Of a DNA stretch of 41,956 nt, positions 16,201-24,268 are shown in pieces. Numbering within the stretch: the first letter of the stretch is position 1; every line of letters begins with the position of its first letter. Source of the DNA: Verrucomicrobiota bacterium (GTDB lineage Bacteria; Chlamydiota; Chlamydiia; Chlamydiales; JAEYWL01); the NCBI GenBank assembly GCA_023428915.1, contig JAEYWL010000083.1, positions 1 to 41,956 on the forward strand. Reading direction: 5' to 3'. The translations under genes and the position numbers were made by a program. The notes beneath the pieces are model-generated. The model made no database searches, was not told the origin of the DNA, and worked only from the letters and a program-made list of their open reading frames with translations.

Positions 16201-17867
16201 AAACAATTAGAACATTAGGCGGGGAAGAGATTTCCGAATATCAATATGACGGCTTGGAGCAATTGTTGGCTGAGTCGGGCAGATTAGCCGCAAGTTATGC
16301 TTTTGATTCGTTATGCCGCCGTTTAGAAGATAAGCAAGATGGTTCAGGAATTGCAAGGCCATGCTGCCAGTATGATATAGTCGGCAACCTTATTAAAAAA
16401 GAGCATCAGAACAAAACCACAATCTTTCGTTATGATGCGCTCAACCGCTTAATAGAAGCATTTCAAGAACAGGCCTTTAAGGTGGAGTATGCCTATGATG
16501 CCCTCCACAGATGCATGAGCCGTACTGTTTTTTGCTGGAAAGAAACCATAGGGAAATGGCAGCAGCAAGACAGGCTGCTGTTTGTTTATGACGAAAACAA
16601 TGAGATCGCAGCTTTTGATGACCAGGGAAATATCCGGCAGCTGAGAGTTTTAGCTGAGGGTATGGGTGCTGAAATTGGAGCGGCTGTTGCCATTGAAACC
16701 CCTTCAGGAGTGTATGCTCCGATCCATGACCATCGCGGCAATGTCAGCTGCCTTGTTTCAGTCGACAGTGGAGAAGTTGCTGAGAATTACTCCTATAGTG
16801 CATTTGGCGCCGAAATGATCACCGGAGCAAATGGAGAGGTTTTACAGGCATCGAAAACGGGAAATCCCTGGCGTTTCCAATCTAAAAGATCCGAAGAGCT
16901 TTTAGCGCAGAGCAATTTTGGAAGGCGCCATTATGATCCAGAAATAGGCAGCTGGTTATCTCCGGACCCCCTCGGCTCATGTGACGGTCCCAACCCCCAT
17001 GCCTTCTTGCAAAACAATCCTATGCTGCAAATTGATTTCTACGGGCTTTTTTCAGTGCAAACCGCTTGGCAAAATGTGCGCGAGGCCAGTTTTAAGTGGT
17101 ATGAAAAAATTCAAGGCTTCTGTAATGCAGCAACTACATCGGTATATAGTAAGTTTGCGCAGGCCGGAGAGTTCCTTTTGGGAAAAAACCTGTTCTTAAT
17201 TTCTGGATTTTATGTAACTCCCCCCGAATATGGCATTCATGGCGAGGGAGAATTTTATCCAAAAATGCGGCTTACTTTCATTAATGGCTTGTTTAATTTA
17301 AGGCACCACTTCGATAGGTTGCTGGAACTTATTTCCTCTTCCTTTAAGGGCAACAATGTGCATTATATTTACAAGGGCATTGAAGGATGGGGCAGAGATA
17401 TGATGACAGCTTTTTGCATCCGCTACCTGGGATTGGTTTCCAAAAATGCACGGCAATTGGCAACGCTTTGGAAAGGGCTGATTGAGGAAATGGGAGGAGT
17501 TGGCCAAGGCGGGGTAATCATGCACTTTGCTCACAGCATTGGCGGAATGGAAACTTTCAGGGCTAAGCAGTTGGTTTCACCGGAGGAACAAAAAATGATT
17601 CGGGTTGTATCCTTTGGCTCTCCCGGCATGCTGCCCACCGGCGGTTTTCAAGATGTGCATAACGTAGTCAGCTATCGGGATGGTGTTTCGATGATATTGG
17701 ATCCAATCGGATTCTTTAGAGGGGTCATGGGTTTTGATGAGCACACCGTTATGATCGGTACTTATAAGGGCGTGCCTTTAATCGATCATGGCTTTGGTAC
17801 TTATTGGGACTACTGGATGACAACAGGAATAAATAGCACTAATCAGATGAAATTGGCAGTAAAATAA
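13251..17867 (+). CDS. Rhs/YD-repeat protein with hydrolase-like C-terminal tail
   Basis: A 1538-residue exported protein. A signal peptide ends near Cys19-Cys21 (LYLCAC may be a lipobox). Next comes the usual Rhs N-terminal module with VNVLTGQLELAEQEICLPGPLPLVIERSWG. From about 230 to 1180 there are many YD repeats of the type YDxxGRL and YxYDxxGN. The core end motif is at about 1220-1262, with HYDPEIGSWLSPDP. The tail after residue 1262 would be the variable effector. It holds MHFAHSIGG with Ser1429 in a lipase-like elbow, then FGSPG, SYRDG (Asp1477) and IDHGFG (His1513), consistent with an alpha/beta-hydrolase triad. No separate immunity gene follows; gpsA starts eight bases later. Confidence 0.93.
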   Translation: MNRTLYIIISALLFPLYLCACEPVLTPHHVNVLTGQLELAEQEICLPGPLPLVIERSWGRKVENAGEVFGWQITARPNGTCAGGLKTELSCTYQGQFDKFTILGLTGKAKFGEVYLQDQRLSSHLGHVVQYAIEQGLLSKASYEDGSSVSYAYCQHPLTRQPLLAVIERENGQRLQNEYYVLGYNQLQDRVIEIQDIRDKRIGRIKTQKAAIGSPETLEIVAEFEYFDDHTVVWDNAGAKTVYRYSAQGDRVVAIEEYLADEGVNSLYRVKEYLWGYDSAEPQLIAEMVKTAEGITLACKTFAYGQNGQLIQETLWGNLTGLSAPAISLNCDGWPDELATEHYSLYRSYDQANRLLEKWEDNGRRESYLYDPATGLLASRKNSFEDAVLYSASYFYNEEGILTEVIEEEEASRQRKVMSLSDQPETYGMPVIQEEFSGEGEEMPLRTLLKVYSNRAQLVQQRIFNAQGECIEESNADFDSLGRVLQTGNSFGQEAAFTYDLQGNCIFDYEALSGMQHAYSYDLMNRKTYQQEIDAKGHYTCNTYTYGSGNKPIASVNSDGQTIRYVYDSLGRLIAAIYPACMDEEGNAVQPTVSQLYDLQDNLTDVIDPKGFITKIRYTARAQPSEIQYADGSTEAFVYNLDGSMHYSISKAGVKTVYQYDQKGRVVGEDEIGGFSLPCALNMCCQIETPHFQEHLWVAHELLIVNKTAAVLDNGTFVETTIDALGRPIETIHFGKNKGILAKQEYRYDLAGNKAWQKEGAYHAGELLEETVTRWYYGPCNRLEKKIEHAGQAREKVTAYRYNAAGELVEIVKPDGVSIYWEYSNGNIESMFASDGSFAYQYNYDQYGNITHMEDLAHSYTGVRIFNADAKLAEELLGNGLQIAKEYDSLGRPVQLHLPDGSNIVYSYNDQGLAKVVKNGSHGKADYAFEITARDDQGRPTSMQMIGQLGELCCSWDETGHCTAIESPYWSESIEIANGKLQKQTIRTLGGEEISEYQYDGLEQLLAESGRLAASYAFDSLCRRLEDKQDGSGIARPCCQYDIVGNLIKKEHQNKTTIFRYDALNRLIEAFQEQAFKVEYAYDALHRCMSRTVFCWKETIGKWQQQDRLLFVYDENNEIAAFDDQGNIRQLRVLAEGMGAEIGAAVAIETPSGVYAPIHDHRGNVSCLVSVDSGEVAENYSYSAFGAEMITGANGEVLQASKTGNPWRFQSKRSEELLAQSNFGRRHYDPEIGSWLSPDPLGSCDGPNPHAFLQNNPMLQIDFYGLFSVQTAWQNVREASFKWYEKIQGFCNAATTSVYSKFAQAGEFLLGKNLFLISGFYVTPPEYGIHGEGEFYPKMRLTFINGLFNLRHHFDRLLELISSSFKGNNVHYIYKGIEGWGRDMMTAFCIRYLGLVSKNARQLATLWKGLIEEMGGVGQGGVIMHFAHSIGGMETFRAKQLVSPEEQKMIRVVSFGSPGMLPTGGFQDVHNVVSYRDGVSMILDPIGFFRGVMGFDEHTVMIGTYKGVPLIDHGFGTYWDYWMTTGINSTNQMKLAVK

Positions 17868-17875
17868 GGATTAAA

Positions 17876-18874
17876 ATGAAGATTACTGTGTTAGGCGCCG
17901 GATCATGGGGCATATGTTTGGCTTTTATTTTGGCCCGCAACGGCCATGCTGTGACTTGTTGGACAACTAAAGAAAAGCTTGTGCAAATCGCTAAAGAAGA
18001 AGGAGTCCACCCCCGCTTTCCAGAGTATTTTTTGCCTGAAAATTTGACCCTTTCCACGGACCTGAATGAGGCTGTCAAAGACACTGGATTGATCGTAGAA
18101 TCGGTAACTGCAAGCGGCCTTAGATCAGTAGTTGAGAAGCTTTTTGCCTTAGGAATTCCAAAATGCCCTTTTGTGATCACTTCAAAAGGAATTGAAAGGA
18201 ATACCCATAAAATATTGCCCGATGTGGTCGTTGATGTTTTCGGAGAAAAATTTAAAGATCAGACAGGAATATTAAGCGGCCCAAGTTACGCTGACGAGGT
18301 AATAAAAGGATTGCCCACCTCTGTTGTAGCCACTGCTTATGCTCAAGAGGTTAGCGCGCTAATTGTAGAAGCCTTTTCCAACTCCCTCTTTCGTGTCTAT
18401 CCAAATAGCGATCCGCTTGGAGTAGCTTTTGGCGGGGCTTTAAAAAATGTCATCGCTATCGCTTGCGGCATTTCAGCCGGCCTGAATTACGGACATAGCG
18501 CTATGGCTTCATTAATGACACGTGGATTGCACGAAATTAGAAAACTGGCAATAGCCAATGGGTGCAAAGGAGAAACTATTAATGGTTTAGCTGGGATGGG
18601 CGACCTTTTTTTAACTTGCAGTTCCCGCTTGAGCCGCAATTTTCGCTTTGGCGAACTCCTCGCATCTGACTATTCAAGAGAAGAAGCGCTGGAAAAAATC
18701 GGCATGGTTGTAGAAGGCGCCTATACTTGTGAAGCTGCATTGCAAATTAGCCAAAAACAGCAGATCCCAATGCCAATTACAGAAATGGTATACCGAATTA
18801 TTTATGAAAACCTCAAACCTTCTGATACAGTCAAGCTTTTGATGCAGCGCGTTGTAAAAGAGGAGCACTTGTAA
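17876..18874 (+). CDS. gpsA: Glycerol-3-phosphate dehydrogenase (NAD(P)+)
   Basis: Makes sn-glycerol-3-phosphate from dihydroxyacetone phosphate for phospholipid synthesis in the cytoplasm. It is 332 residues, normal for the family. The N-terminal Rossmann fold begins with VLGAGSWG. SKGIERNT, GPSYADEV and the catalytic Lys in GGALKNVIAIACGI are present, as is the C-terminal block with LAGMGDLFLTCSSRLSRN. AAGGA precedes the ATG. It lies eight bases behind the Rhs gene and two bases ahead of nnrDE, so all three may be cotranscribed despite unrelated roles. Confidence 0.98.
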   Translation: MKITVLGAGSWGICLAFILARNGHAVTCWTTKEKLVQIAKEEGVHPRFPEYFLPENLTLSTDLNEAVKDTGLIVESVTASGLRSVVEKLFALGIPKCPFVITSKGIERNTHKILPDVVVDVFGEKFKDQTGILSGPSYADEVIKGLPTSVVATAYAQEVSALIVEAFSNSLFRVYPNSDPLGVAFGGALKNVIAIACGISAGLNYGHSAMASLMTRGLHEIRKLAIANGCKGETINGLAGMGDLFLTCSSRLSRNFRFGELLASDYSREEALEKIGMVVEGAYTCEAALQISQKQQIPMPITEMVYRIIYENLKPSDTVKLLMQRVVKEEHL

Positions 18875-18876
18875 AA

Positions 18877-20403
18877 ATGAAACGGGTAGTCGCACCTAAG
18901 CAAATGGCCAAATTGGAAGCTGCAGTGTATGAGCAGGGAATCGATGAAGGCTCTTTGATGGAGGAAGCCGGCAAAGGCGTGGCTCATTATGTGCAAAAAT
19001 ACTGCCTCGACCAGGGCTTAGAAAAAAGAGCTGTGCTGCTTTGCGGTAAAGGAAATAATGCCGGAGATGCCTATGTTACAGGAGTGCATCTATTACGGGC
19101 CGGATACAAAGTAACTGCTTTGGAGATTGCCAATCCTTTAGGATGTTCGACCCTTTGTCAACAGCAGTACTACAGGTTTATGAAGGCTGGCGGACAGGTC
19201 ATGATCCTTTCTGAAGGAATGCCTCCGGAGGATTTAATCTTTCAAGCGGCGAGTGTGATTGTAGATGGCATATTTGGCACCGGTTTTCATGGAAAAATAA
19301 CCGGTTTAACAGCTGACTTAATTAAACTTGCCAATGCTTCAAAAAAACCGATTATTTCAATCGACATCCCTTCCGGTTTAAATGGGGAAACAGGAAATGT
19401 TGACAATGTTTCAATTCAGGCCGAACAAACGGTATATCTTGGCTTTCCTAAGATTGGTTTTTTTATAAATGATGGCTGGGATTGTGTCGGACGCGTAGAC
19501 GGCGTTGACCTGGGTTTGCCTGAAACTTCTGAAAATACTTTAGAAGTCCCTTTATATATGATGACCACGAAGGCGGCTAAAAAAATGATGCCGGCAATTA
19601 AGAAAAGCCGCCATAAATATCAAGCCGGTTATGTGGTAGGGATAGCGGGTTCAAAAGAATATCCGGGCGCAGCACTTCTTTCCTCGCTCGCTGCCTTGCG
19701 CGGGGGAGCTGGCATTGTGCGCTTGCTCTATCCGTTTGATATGGCGCCTGATTTACAAAGCTGCCCTTATGAACTCATCAAAACCCCCTATCATTACGAT
19801 AATATTGAACCTGTTTTAGAACACATTGTAAAAGCCAAGGCGGTATTTATTGGACCCGGCATGGGCAGGACTCCGGAAATGCAGGCATTTTTACGCGAAT
19901 TGCTGCCTCGCATTGATAAACCCTGTGTAATTGATGCCGATGCTATCCATTTCTTAGCCAATAACGAGCAGTGCAAGATTCCCAAAAACTGTATTTTTAC
20001 CCCCCACAGAGCAGAGATGGCTTACTTGCTAAAAACAAAAGTCCCTGCAAAAGTGGATTTTAACTTCCTTAAAAAAGTAAAAGATTTTGCTGCCGAAAAA
20101 GAAGCTACAGTAATTTTAAAGGGCGGTCCTTCTTTTATTGCCGGAGCGGTTTCGGAGTTATCCGTCAATCCCACCGGCGATCCTGGCATGGCTACAGCTG
20201 GTTCCGGTGATGTTTTAACGGGCCTTTTAGCCTCTCTTTTAGCCCAGGGTGTGCCCGGCTTTGAGGCTGCCCTTCTCGGAGTCTTTATTCACGGTAAAGC
20301 TGGAGAATTCGCGGCCGATGAAAGAACTTCACGCAGCATGATCGCCGGCGACATATTGGAGCATTTTGCTGCTGCCTGGAAATTCGTTCAGGATTCTATC
20401 TAG
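18877..20403 (+). CDS. nnrDE: Bifunctional NAD(P)H-hydrate epimerase/dehydratase
   Basis: A 508-residue repair enzyme of YjeF type. The N-terminal half (about 1-215) is the NAD(P)HX epimerase, with CGKGNNAGDAYVTG and DGIFGTGFHG, plus the SIDIPSGLNGETG segment. The C-terminal half (about 225-508) is the ADP- or ATP-dependent dehydratase of the ribokinase-like fold, with VGIAGSKEYPGAALLSSLAALRGGAG, CVIDADAIHF, FTPHRAEMA and the catalytic GSGDVLTG loop. Fusion of both activities is the usual bacterial arrangement. It is closely coupled to gpsA. The following 150 bases hold a hairpin repeat that may end the transcript. Confidence 0.96.
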   Translation: MKRVVAPKQMAKLEAAVYEQGIDEGSLMEEAGKGVAHYVQKYCLDQGLEKRAVLLCGKGNNAGDAYVTGVHLLRAGYKVTALEIANPLGCSTLCQQQYYRFMKAGGQVMILSEGMPPEDLIFQAASVIVDGIFGTGFHGKITGLTADLIKLANASKKPIISIDIPSGLNGETGNVDNVSIQAEQTVYLGFPKIGFFINDGWDCVGRVDGVDLGLPETSENTLEVPLYMMTTKAAKKMMPAIKKSRHKYQAGYVVGIAGSKEYPGAALLSSLAALRGGAGIVRLLYPFDMAPDLQSCPYELIKTPYHYDNIEPVLEHIVKAKAVFIGPGMGRTPEMQAFLRELLPRIDKPCVIDADAIHFLANNEQCKIPKNCIFTPHRAEMAYLLKTKVPAKVDFNFLKKVKDFAAEKEATVILKGGPSFIAGAVSELSVNPTGDPGMATAGSGDVLTGLLASLLAQGVPGFEAALLGVFIHGKAGEFAADERTSRSMIAGDILEHFAAAWKFVQDSI

Positions 20404-20460
20404 GGTAATTGTAAGATAAAGCCATATTTACCTTAGCGGAAAAGAGACCTTAGAGACATT

Positions 20461-20521
20461 AGGGACCTTAGGGACAAATGGACTAGGATTTGTCCCTTGT
20501 CTCTTTGTCCCTAAGGTCCCT
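20461..20521. repeat. Inverted repeat built from GGGACCTTA-like units
   Basis: Perfect 18-base arms at 20461-20478 (AGGGACCTTAGGGACAAA) and 20504-20521. Nine-base units of the type TTAGRGACM run through 20440-20480, so the arms are themselves short tandem repeats. The stretch just downstream, AAGGTCCCTGGCGTCGTTAA, recurs with one change near 28393, showing a dispersed family. It lies between the convergent ends of nnrDE and the lipoprotein gene and may terminate both. Confidence 0.85.
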
Positions 20522-20560
20522 GGCGTCGTTAAGGTCCCTTATCATTTGGGAAAACTCCAG

Positions 20561-21535
20561 CTATTGCGGAACAGGAGTTGGCACCGGAGTCACTGCCGGG
20601 TTAATAGCAGGTGCCGCGTAAGGCGATACCGGAGCAGTGTAAGGTGCTGCATATGGAGACACAGGCGCTGCATAAGGCGAAACCGGAGCTGTGTAAGGCG
20701 ATACAGGCGCTACGGTTGGAGCAACAGCCGGTGCGGGCACAGGGCTAATTAAACTCGGTACTATGCGGCCAGGAGCAGGAGATGGCGGCAGCGGCTGGCC
20801 AGGCACTGGGTAAGGCGGCGGTGCGCGGTGGCCGTTAACAGTTGAAGTATTTAAGCGCATGCGCAGCTCGCGTTCAAATTCCAGGCGTTTCAAGCGTAGT
20901 GCAGCCTCTTTATCGATCTCTTCTTGTTTCAGTAAAGCAGCCTGTTTCTTTTCCTCTGCCAGCATTTCTTTTTGTGTATGCACAATCAAGACGCTAGTTT
21001 CCCAAGGTTCATAGTGCTTGTGATAAACCACAGATTTTGTATCCAGGGCATCGTGGGCATAATAAGAGGTAAATAGGCCTTCTTCAAGCTGCTGCCTTGC
21101 TACGTACAATGGGTCAATGTATTTACCGCGGAAACTTTCATATTCAATGCTATAATAAAGGTCTTCAGGAGTAAATTCATAGCCTGAGGTATAAGAAGCT
21201 AAAACAGAGTCTTTATTTAATAAATCCAAAAATTCTTCAACAACTTCTACAAATAATACTCGGGCTTCTTCAATTTCCAAGGTATCTTGCGAAGTGAAAT
21301 CAAGAGAAACATGGTAGCCGAAGTCATGAACGATGTAAGCATGCTCTAATTGCATGCATCGCTTTTGCTTTAGTCCCAGGGCATAGATGGTGATAATGCG
21401 TTCCAGTTCGCGCCTAATGTCTTTGCCAAAATAGTCTTCTTCTACTTGCGGTTCCCGGACTGGGGCGCAACCTTCTCTGCAGGCACCACAGCTAGTTGCT
21501 GCTATTATTAATAAAAACAAAGGGATTAAACGCAT
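20561..21535 (-). CDS. Lipoprotein with C-terminal Pro/Ala heptad repeats
   Basis: A 324-residue exported protein. The N-terminus MRLIPLFLLIIAATSCGACREGC has a lipobox-like end at AATSC. The middle (about 30-185) is acidic and aromatic with no recognised fold. A charged coiled-coil-like helix covers about 190-230 (EMLAEEKKQAALLKQEEI and onward). From about 245 the sequence is Pro-rich, ending in several copies of the heptad APVSPYA. GGAG lies seven bases before the ATG. Such tails often span the cell envelope or vary in copy number. Function unknown. Confidence 0.85.
   Translation of the reverse strand: MRLIPLFLLIIAATSCGACREGCAPVREPQVEEDYFGKDIRRELERIITIYALGLKQKRCMQLEHAYIVHDFGYHVSLDFTSQDTLEIEEARVLFVEVVEEFLDLLNKDSVLASYTSGYEFTPEDLYYSIEYESFRGKYIDPLYVARQQLEEGLFTSYYAHDALDTKSVVYHKHYEPWETSVLIVHTQKEMLAEEKKQAALLKQEEIDKEAALRLKRLEFERELRMRLNTSTVNGHRAPPPYPVPGQPLPPSPAPGRIVPSLISPVPAPAVAPTVAPVSPYTAPVSPYAAPVSPYAAPYTAPVSPYAAPAINPAVTPVPTPVPQ
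20619..20714. repeat. In-frame 21-bp tandem repeat
   Basis: Four 21-base units and one 12-base partial unit encode the APVSPYA heptads at the C-terminus of the lipoprotein. A plus-strand unit begins TAAGGCGATACCGGAG, with a few changes between units. All unit lengths are multiples of three, so copy-number change would keep the frame. Confidence 0.85.
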
Positions 21536-21618
21536 TGAATAACTCCAAATAAATAAGCATTAAGCAGCAATATTAAGTGTTACTAGCTTATTTTAAAAGC
21601 CTAATAATATTTTACAGT

Positions 21619-22452
21619 CTATCTATGTTCAACATAAATTTGCCTGGCCAGGCTATCCAGGCATACTGAAACTTTTGGACGTCCTTCAATATAGTTTTGA
21701 TAAGGAATTTTTGGTCCGCAAGCTTCAGCCGGAGCTTGCAATACCTTTGCAGCCACTGCACGCTGGTAGCCGATATAGGGTTGCGAAGAGATGAAGAGAA
21801 GCGACTGCTCTTGCGGATATTGCCGATGCAATGTAAAAATGGTGTCCATGGTAGTAGGGCGTACTAATTTCCCCTCAACTTCTTTAAGAGGGGTGCTAAC
21901 TGCCATGATTGGAATTTGGAGGGCTGCAGCTTTTTGAGTCCAGACAGCCTCCATCATATCCATTTCGTTCTGGCAATTTTCACAGCTAAGATCCGCTAAA
22001 AATTCCTGTTCGTATCTTTCAAGGAGCCTGCCGCTGCCTAGCAGCAATATTTTTTCAAACGCTAGTCCGTTTTGAACGAGTTCCATGAAATATTTTAAGC
22101 GTGCCAGCACGGTATAGCAATTGCTGCCTAAAATAATGGCATATTTATAGCAACTTCTGGAAGGCGCAACCTCATCGGTTAAACCCGCTTCCTCAAGCAA
22201 GGGCCAAAACTCTGCCTTGCGCGATGCATAACGATCATCGCATTGCCAGCGTTCAAGCCCATTTGGACGCAGCCATGCCTGCTGGGTTGCATCAACTACA
22301 GAATCCCAAGTATTTTCATGGGGCACATTAGTGGCTTCCAATAAAGCCACGATGGGTGCCGGTACCTCTTCTGCAGCATAGATGCAAGATGGCAATAACC
22401 AGGTAAAAAGTGATATCGAAAATACTCTAATTTGATTTATGAACACGCGCAT
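21619..22452 (-). CDS. Secreted protein, possibly DUF218/YdcF-like
   Basis: A 277-residue protein with a signal peptide (about 1-27, ending IYAAEE). The interior has YAIILGSNCYTVLARLKYF, then KILLLGSGRLLERYE, RPTTMDT and LLFISSQPYIGYQRAVA. That order of a hydrophobic strand, an SG-type loop, a T-rich segment and a late R-containing motif recalls the DUF218 (YdcF/SanA/ElyC) fold, whose members act in envelope biology. The match is weak. It has several Cys, including CENCQ, that could form disulfides. Its start overlaps the end of the recD-like gene by 26 bases. Confidence 0.8.
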   Translation of the reverse strand: MRVFINQIRVFSISLFTWLLPSCIYAAEEVPAPIVALLEATNVPHENTWDSVVDATQQAWLRPNGLERWQCDDRYASRKAEFWPLLEEAGLTDEVAPSRSCYKYAIILGSNCYTVLARLKYFMELVQNGLAFEKILLLGSGRLLERYEQEFLADLSCENCQNEMDMMEAVWTQKAAALQIPIMAVSTPLKEVEGKLVRPTTMDTIFTLHRQYPQEQSLLFISSQPYIGYQRAVAAKVLQAPAEACGPKIPYQNYIEGRPKVSVCLDSLARQIYVEHR

Positions 22453-24262
22453 CTATTCCTGAAATCCTTATGTTTGGGTTCTCTAACATGGCTTTTACAA
22501 CTTTTTCCTGTCCCCAAATCGTTAACTGTTTACGGGTTCTTGTTACAGCTGTGTAAAGAGCTTCTCTGCCAAATTGCTGCGAACCTTTTGGCAATAATAG
22601 AAGTACATTATTAAATTCGCTGCCTTGGCTTTTATGAATGGTTAACGCGTAAGCTTTCTCGTGCTGCGGCAGCAAAAGCGCTGCCAGTTTTCTAATTTGC
22701 GGCTGCCCTTCAGCATTTTTCTCGTAAAAGAGGGCATAGTCCCCCACTTGCAGCGATGACGAACGGCTTTCCCCTATTTTGGTGCAAACTACACCTATAT
22801 CCCCATTGAAGAGTTGTTGTTCAGTCGAGTTGCGTGTAATAATGATAGGATAGGCGAAAAATTCTCCAGGCTTCTTCTCCTTAATTGCATATGCATAGAG
22901 TAATTCATTAAGTTCTTCGATGCCAAACGGGCCTTTTCTTAATGGTGTTAACAGGCAAAATGTTTGAAGTCCTTCCAGTAGCTTTTCAGGAACATTTTCT
23001 TTTGGAAACTGCTGGAATACATAAGCGGCGATTTGCTGCTGTTGAAATGGTATGCCTTGTTCCTCGTGGAAAAAAGGGGTAAATGCCACTGCCTGACTAT
23101 CTTCTTTAAGTTCATGTTGGAAAGCTTTCCAGGAACCTGATTTAACGGCTTTAGCAAAATCGACAATCTGCCGGTATTCTGCTCTTAAGCATTTATGCAG
23201 GGTATATATTGGCAATGAAATCCCTTGCATTTCTACTATGTTTTTAAAAACAGCCCCGCTTTCCACCGGCGGCAATTGAAAGGGGTCGCCTAGCAGCACT
23301 ATTCTCGTCCCCTCTCTGATGCTGCTCATAAGAAGGCTCATCACTTCCGCATCAATCATGGAGCATTCATCTACAAGCAAAAGATCGGCATAAATGTTTA
23401 TGGATTTAGTTTGAGACTTTGGCAATTCCAAAAGGGCATGAAGTGTTTTGGCTTGGAGAGGAGAGAATGAAGGCATATCGGCAACGGCCGCTTGGAGGCT
23501 TTTTTGCAGGTTGCTTGCAGCTTTGCCAGTGGGAGCTGTTAAAAGGATGCGGCACTTTTCCTGTTCCGTTTTAGATAAGCTTTGCCAAAAAGTCCTAATT
23601 AATTGCCCTGCCGTATAAGTTTTACCGGTTCCCGGGCCGCCATTAATTATGGTAAACGGATGAGTGCATGCGTTTAAAATTGCTTCAGCTTGCTCCGGAA
23701 GAAGTTTTTCCTTTGCAAGCATATCTTCGACAGCCTCCTGTATTAGCTGTAAATTAGGAGAAAGACTCGGAGATGTTGTTTGCAAACGTTGCAAATTGGT
23801 ATAAAAAGTAGTTTCATTAAGCCAGTTTTTTTGAAAATAAAGATGTCCGCCGGCAAGCACCAAAGGTTGTTCTACGAAAGCTGCAATAGGATCTTGTGCA
23901 TAACTGCCGGCAGGCAAATTGGCCGCTGCAGCTAATAAACGTTCTAACAAATTGCCGAGCAGATCTGAAGGAAGTTCTGCTTCATTAAATTGAGCGGGCA
24001 ATGGAGAAAAAACGGGAGCAATGCGCAGGCAAAGGTGTCCCTGTCTTGAAGCCAAGGAAAGAAATGCCAGCAGCAATAAGAAGTTTTCCTCCTGGCAAGC
24101 AGCTCCGGCAATGCTTTCGGCTGCAGCCAAGTCTATATAGGAAAAATAGCCATTAACGTAAAGTGCTGTAAGAAATGGATGCGAGGGGTTGTCAGTTAAA
24201 GGCTGGTTAGACCCTTGTTTTTGTAGAAACAATGAACCAGCTTTGCCCGGAAGAAATTTCAT
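22427..24262 (-). CDS. recD: RecD-like DNA helicase
   Basis: A 611-residue superfamily 1B helicase, the length of the RecD subunit of RecBCD and shorter than RecD2. Walker A is GGPGTGKTYT (residues 208-217, Lys214). Motif II reads LLVDECSMID, followed by LLGDPFQLPPVESGAVF. The C-terminal motifs are ALTIHKSQGSEFNNVLLLLP and REALYTAVTRTRKQLTIWG. The N-terminal 190 residues are the variable RecD domain. It would act with RecB and RecC in double-strand break repair; those genes are not in this window. It begins six bases behind the beta-barrel gene and overlaps the next gene. Confidence 0.93.
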   Translation of the reverse strand: MKFLPGKAGSLFLQKQGSNQPLTDNPSHPFLTALYVNGYFSYIDLAAAESIAGAACQEENFLLLLAFLSLASRQGHLCLRIAPVFSPLPAQFNEAELPSDLLGNLLERLLAAAANLPAGSYAQDPIAAFVEQPLVLAGGHLYFQKNWLNETTFYTNLQRLQTTSPSLSPNLQLIQEAVEDMLAKEKLLPEQAEAILNACTHPFTIINGGPGTGKTYTAGQLIRTFWQSLSKTEQEKCRILLTAPTGKAASNLQKSLQAAVADMPSFSPLQAKTLHALLELPKSQTKSINIYADLLLVDECSMIDAEVMSLLMSSIREGTRIVLLGDPFQLPPVESGAVFKNIVEMQGISLPIYTLHKCLRAEYRQIVDFAKAVKSGSWKAFQHELKEDSQAVAFTPFFHEEQGIPFQQQQIAAYVFQQFPKENVPEKLLEGLQTFCLLTPLRKGPFGIEELNELLYAYAIKEKKPGEFFAYPIIITRNSTEQQLFNGDIGVVCTKIGESRSSSLQVGDYALFYEKNAEGQPQIRKLAALLLPQHEKAYALTIHKSQGSEFNNVLLLLPKGSQQFGREALYTAVTRTRKQLTIWGQEKVVKAMLENPNIRISGIDARVHKSN

Positions 24263-24268
24263 TTGTAA

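Noticed and set aside
20619..20714. Short regular repeat as CRISPR
   Set aside because: The units are contiguous with no spacers and lie in frame inside a gene.
20546..20752. Arg/Cys-rich plus-strand frame opposite the lipoprotein repeats
   Set aside because: It is the reverse reading of the 21-bp repeat; the lipoprotein frame is far longer and has a ribosome site and lipobox.
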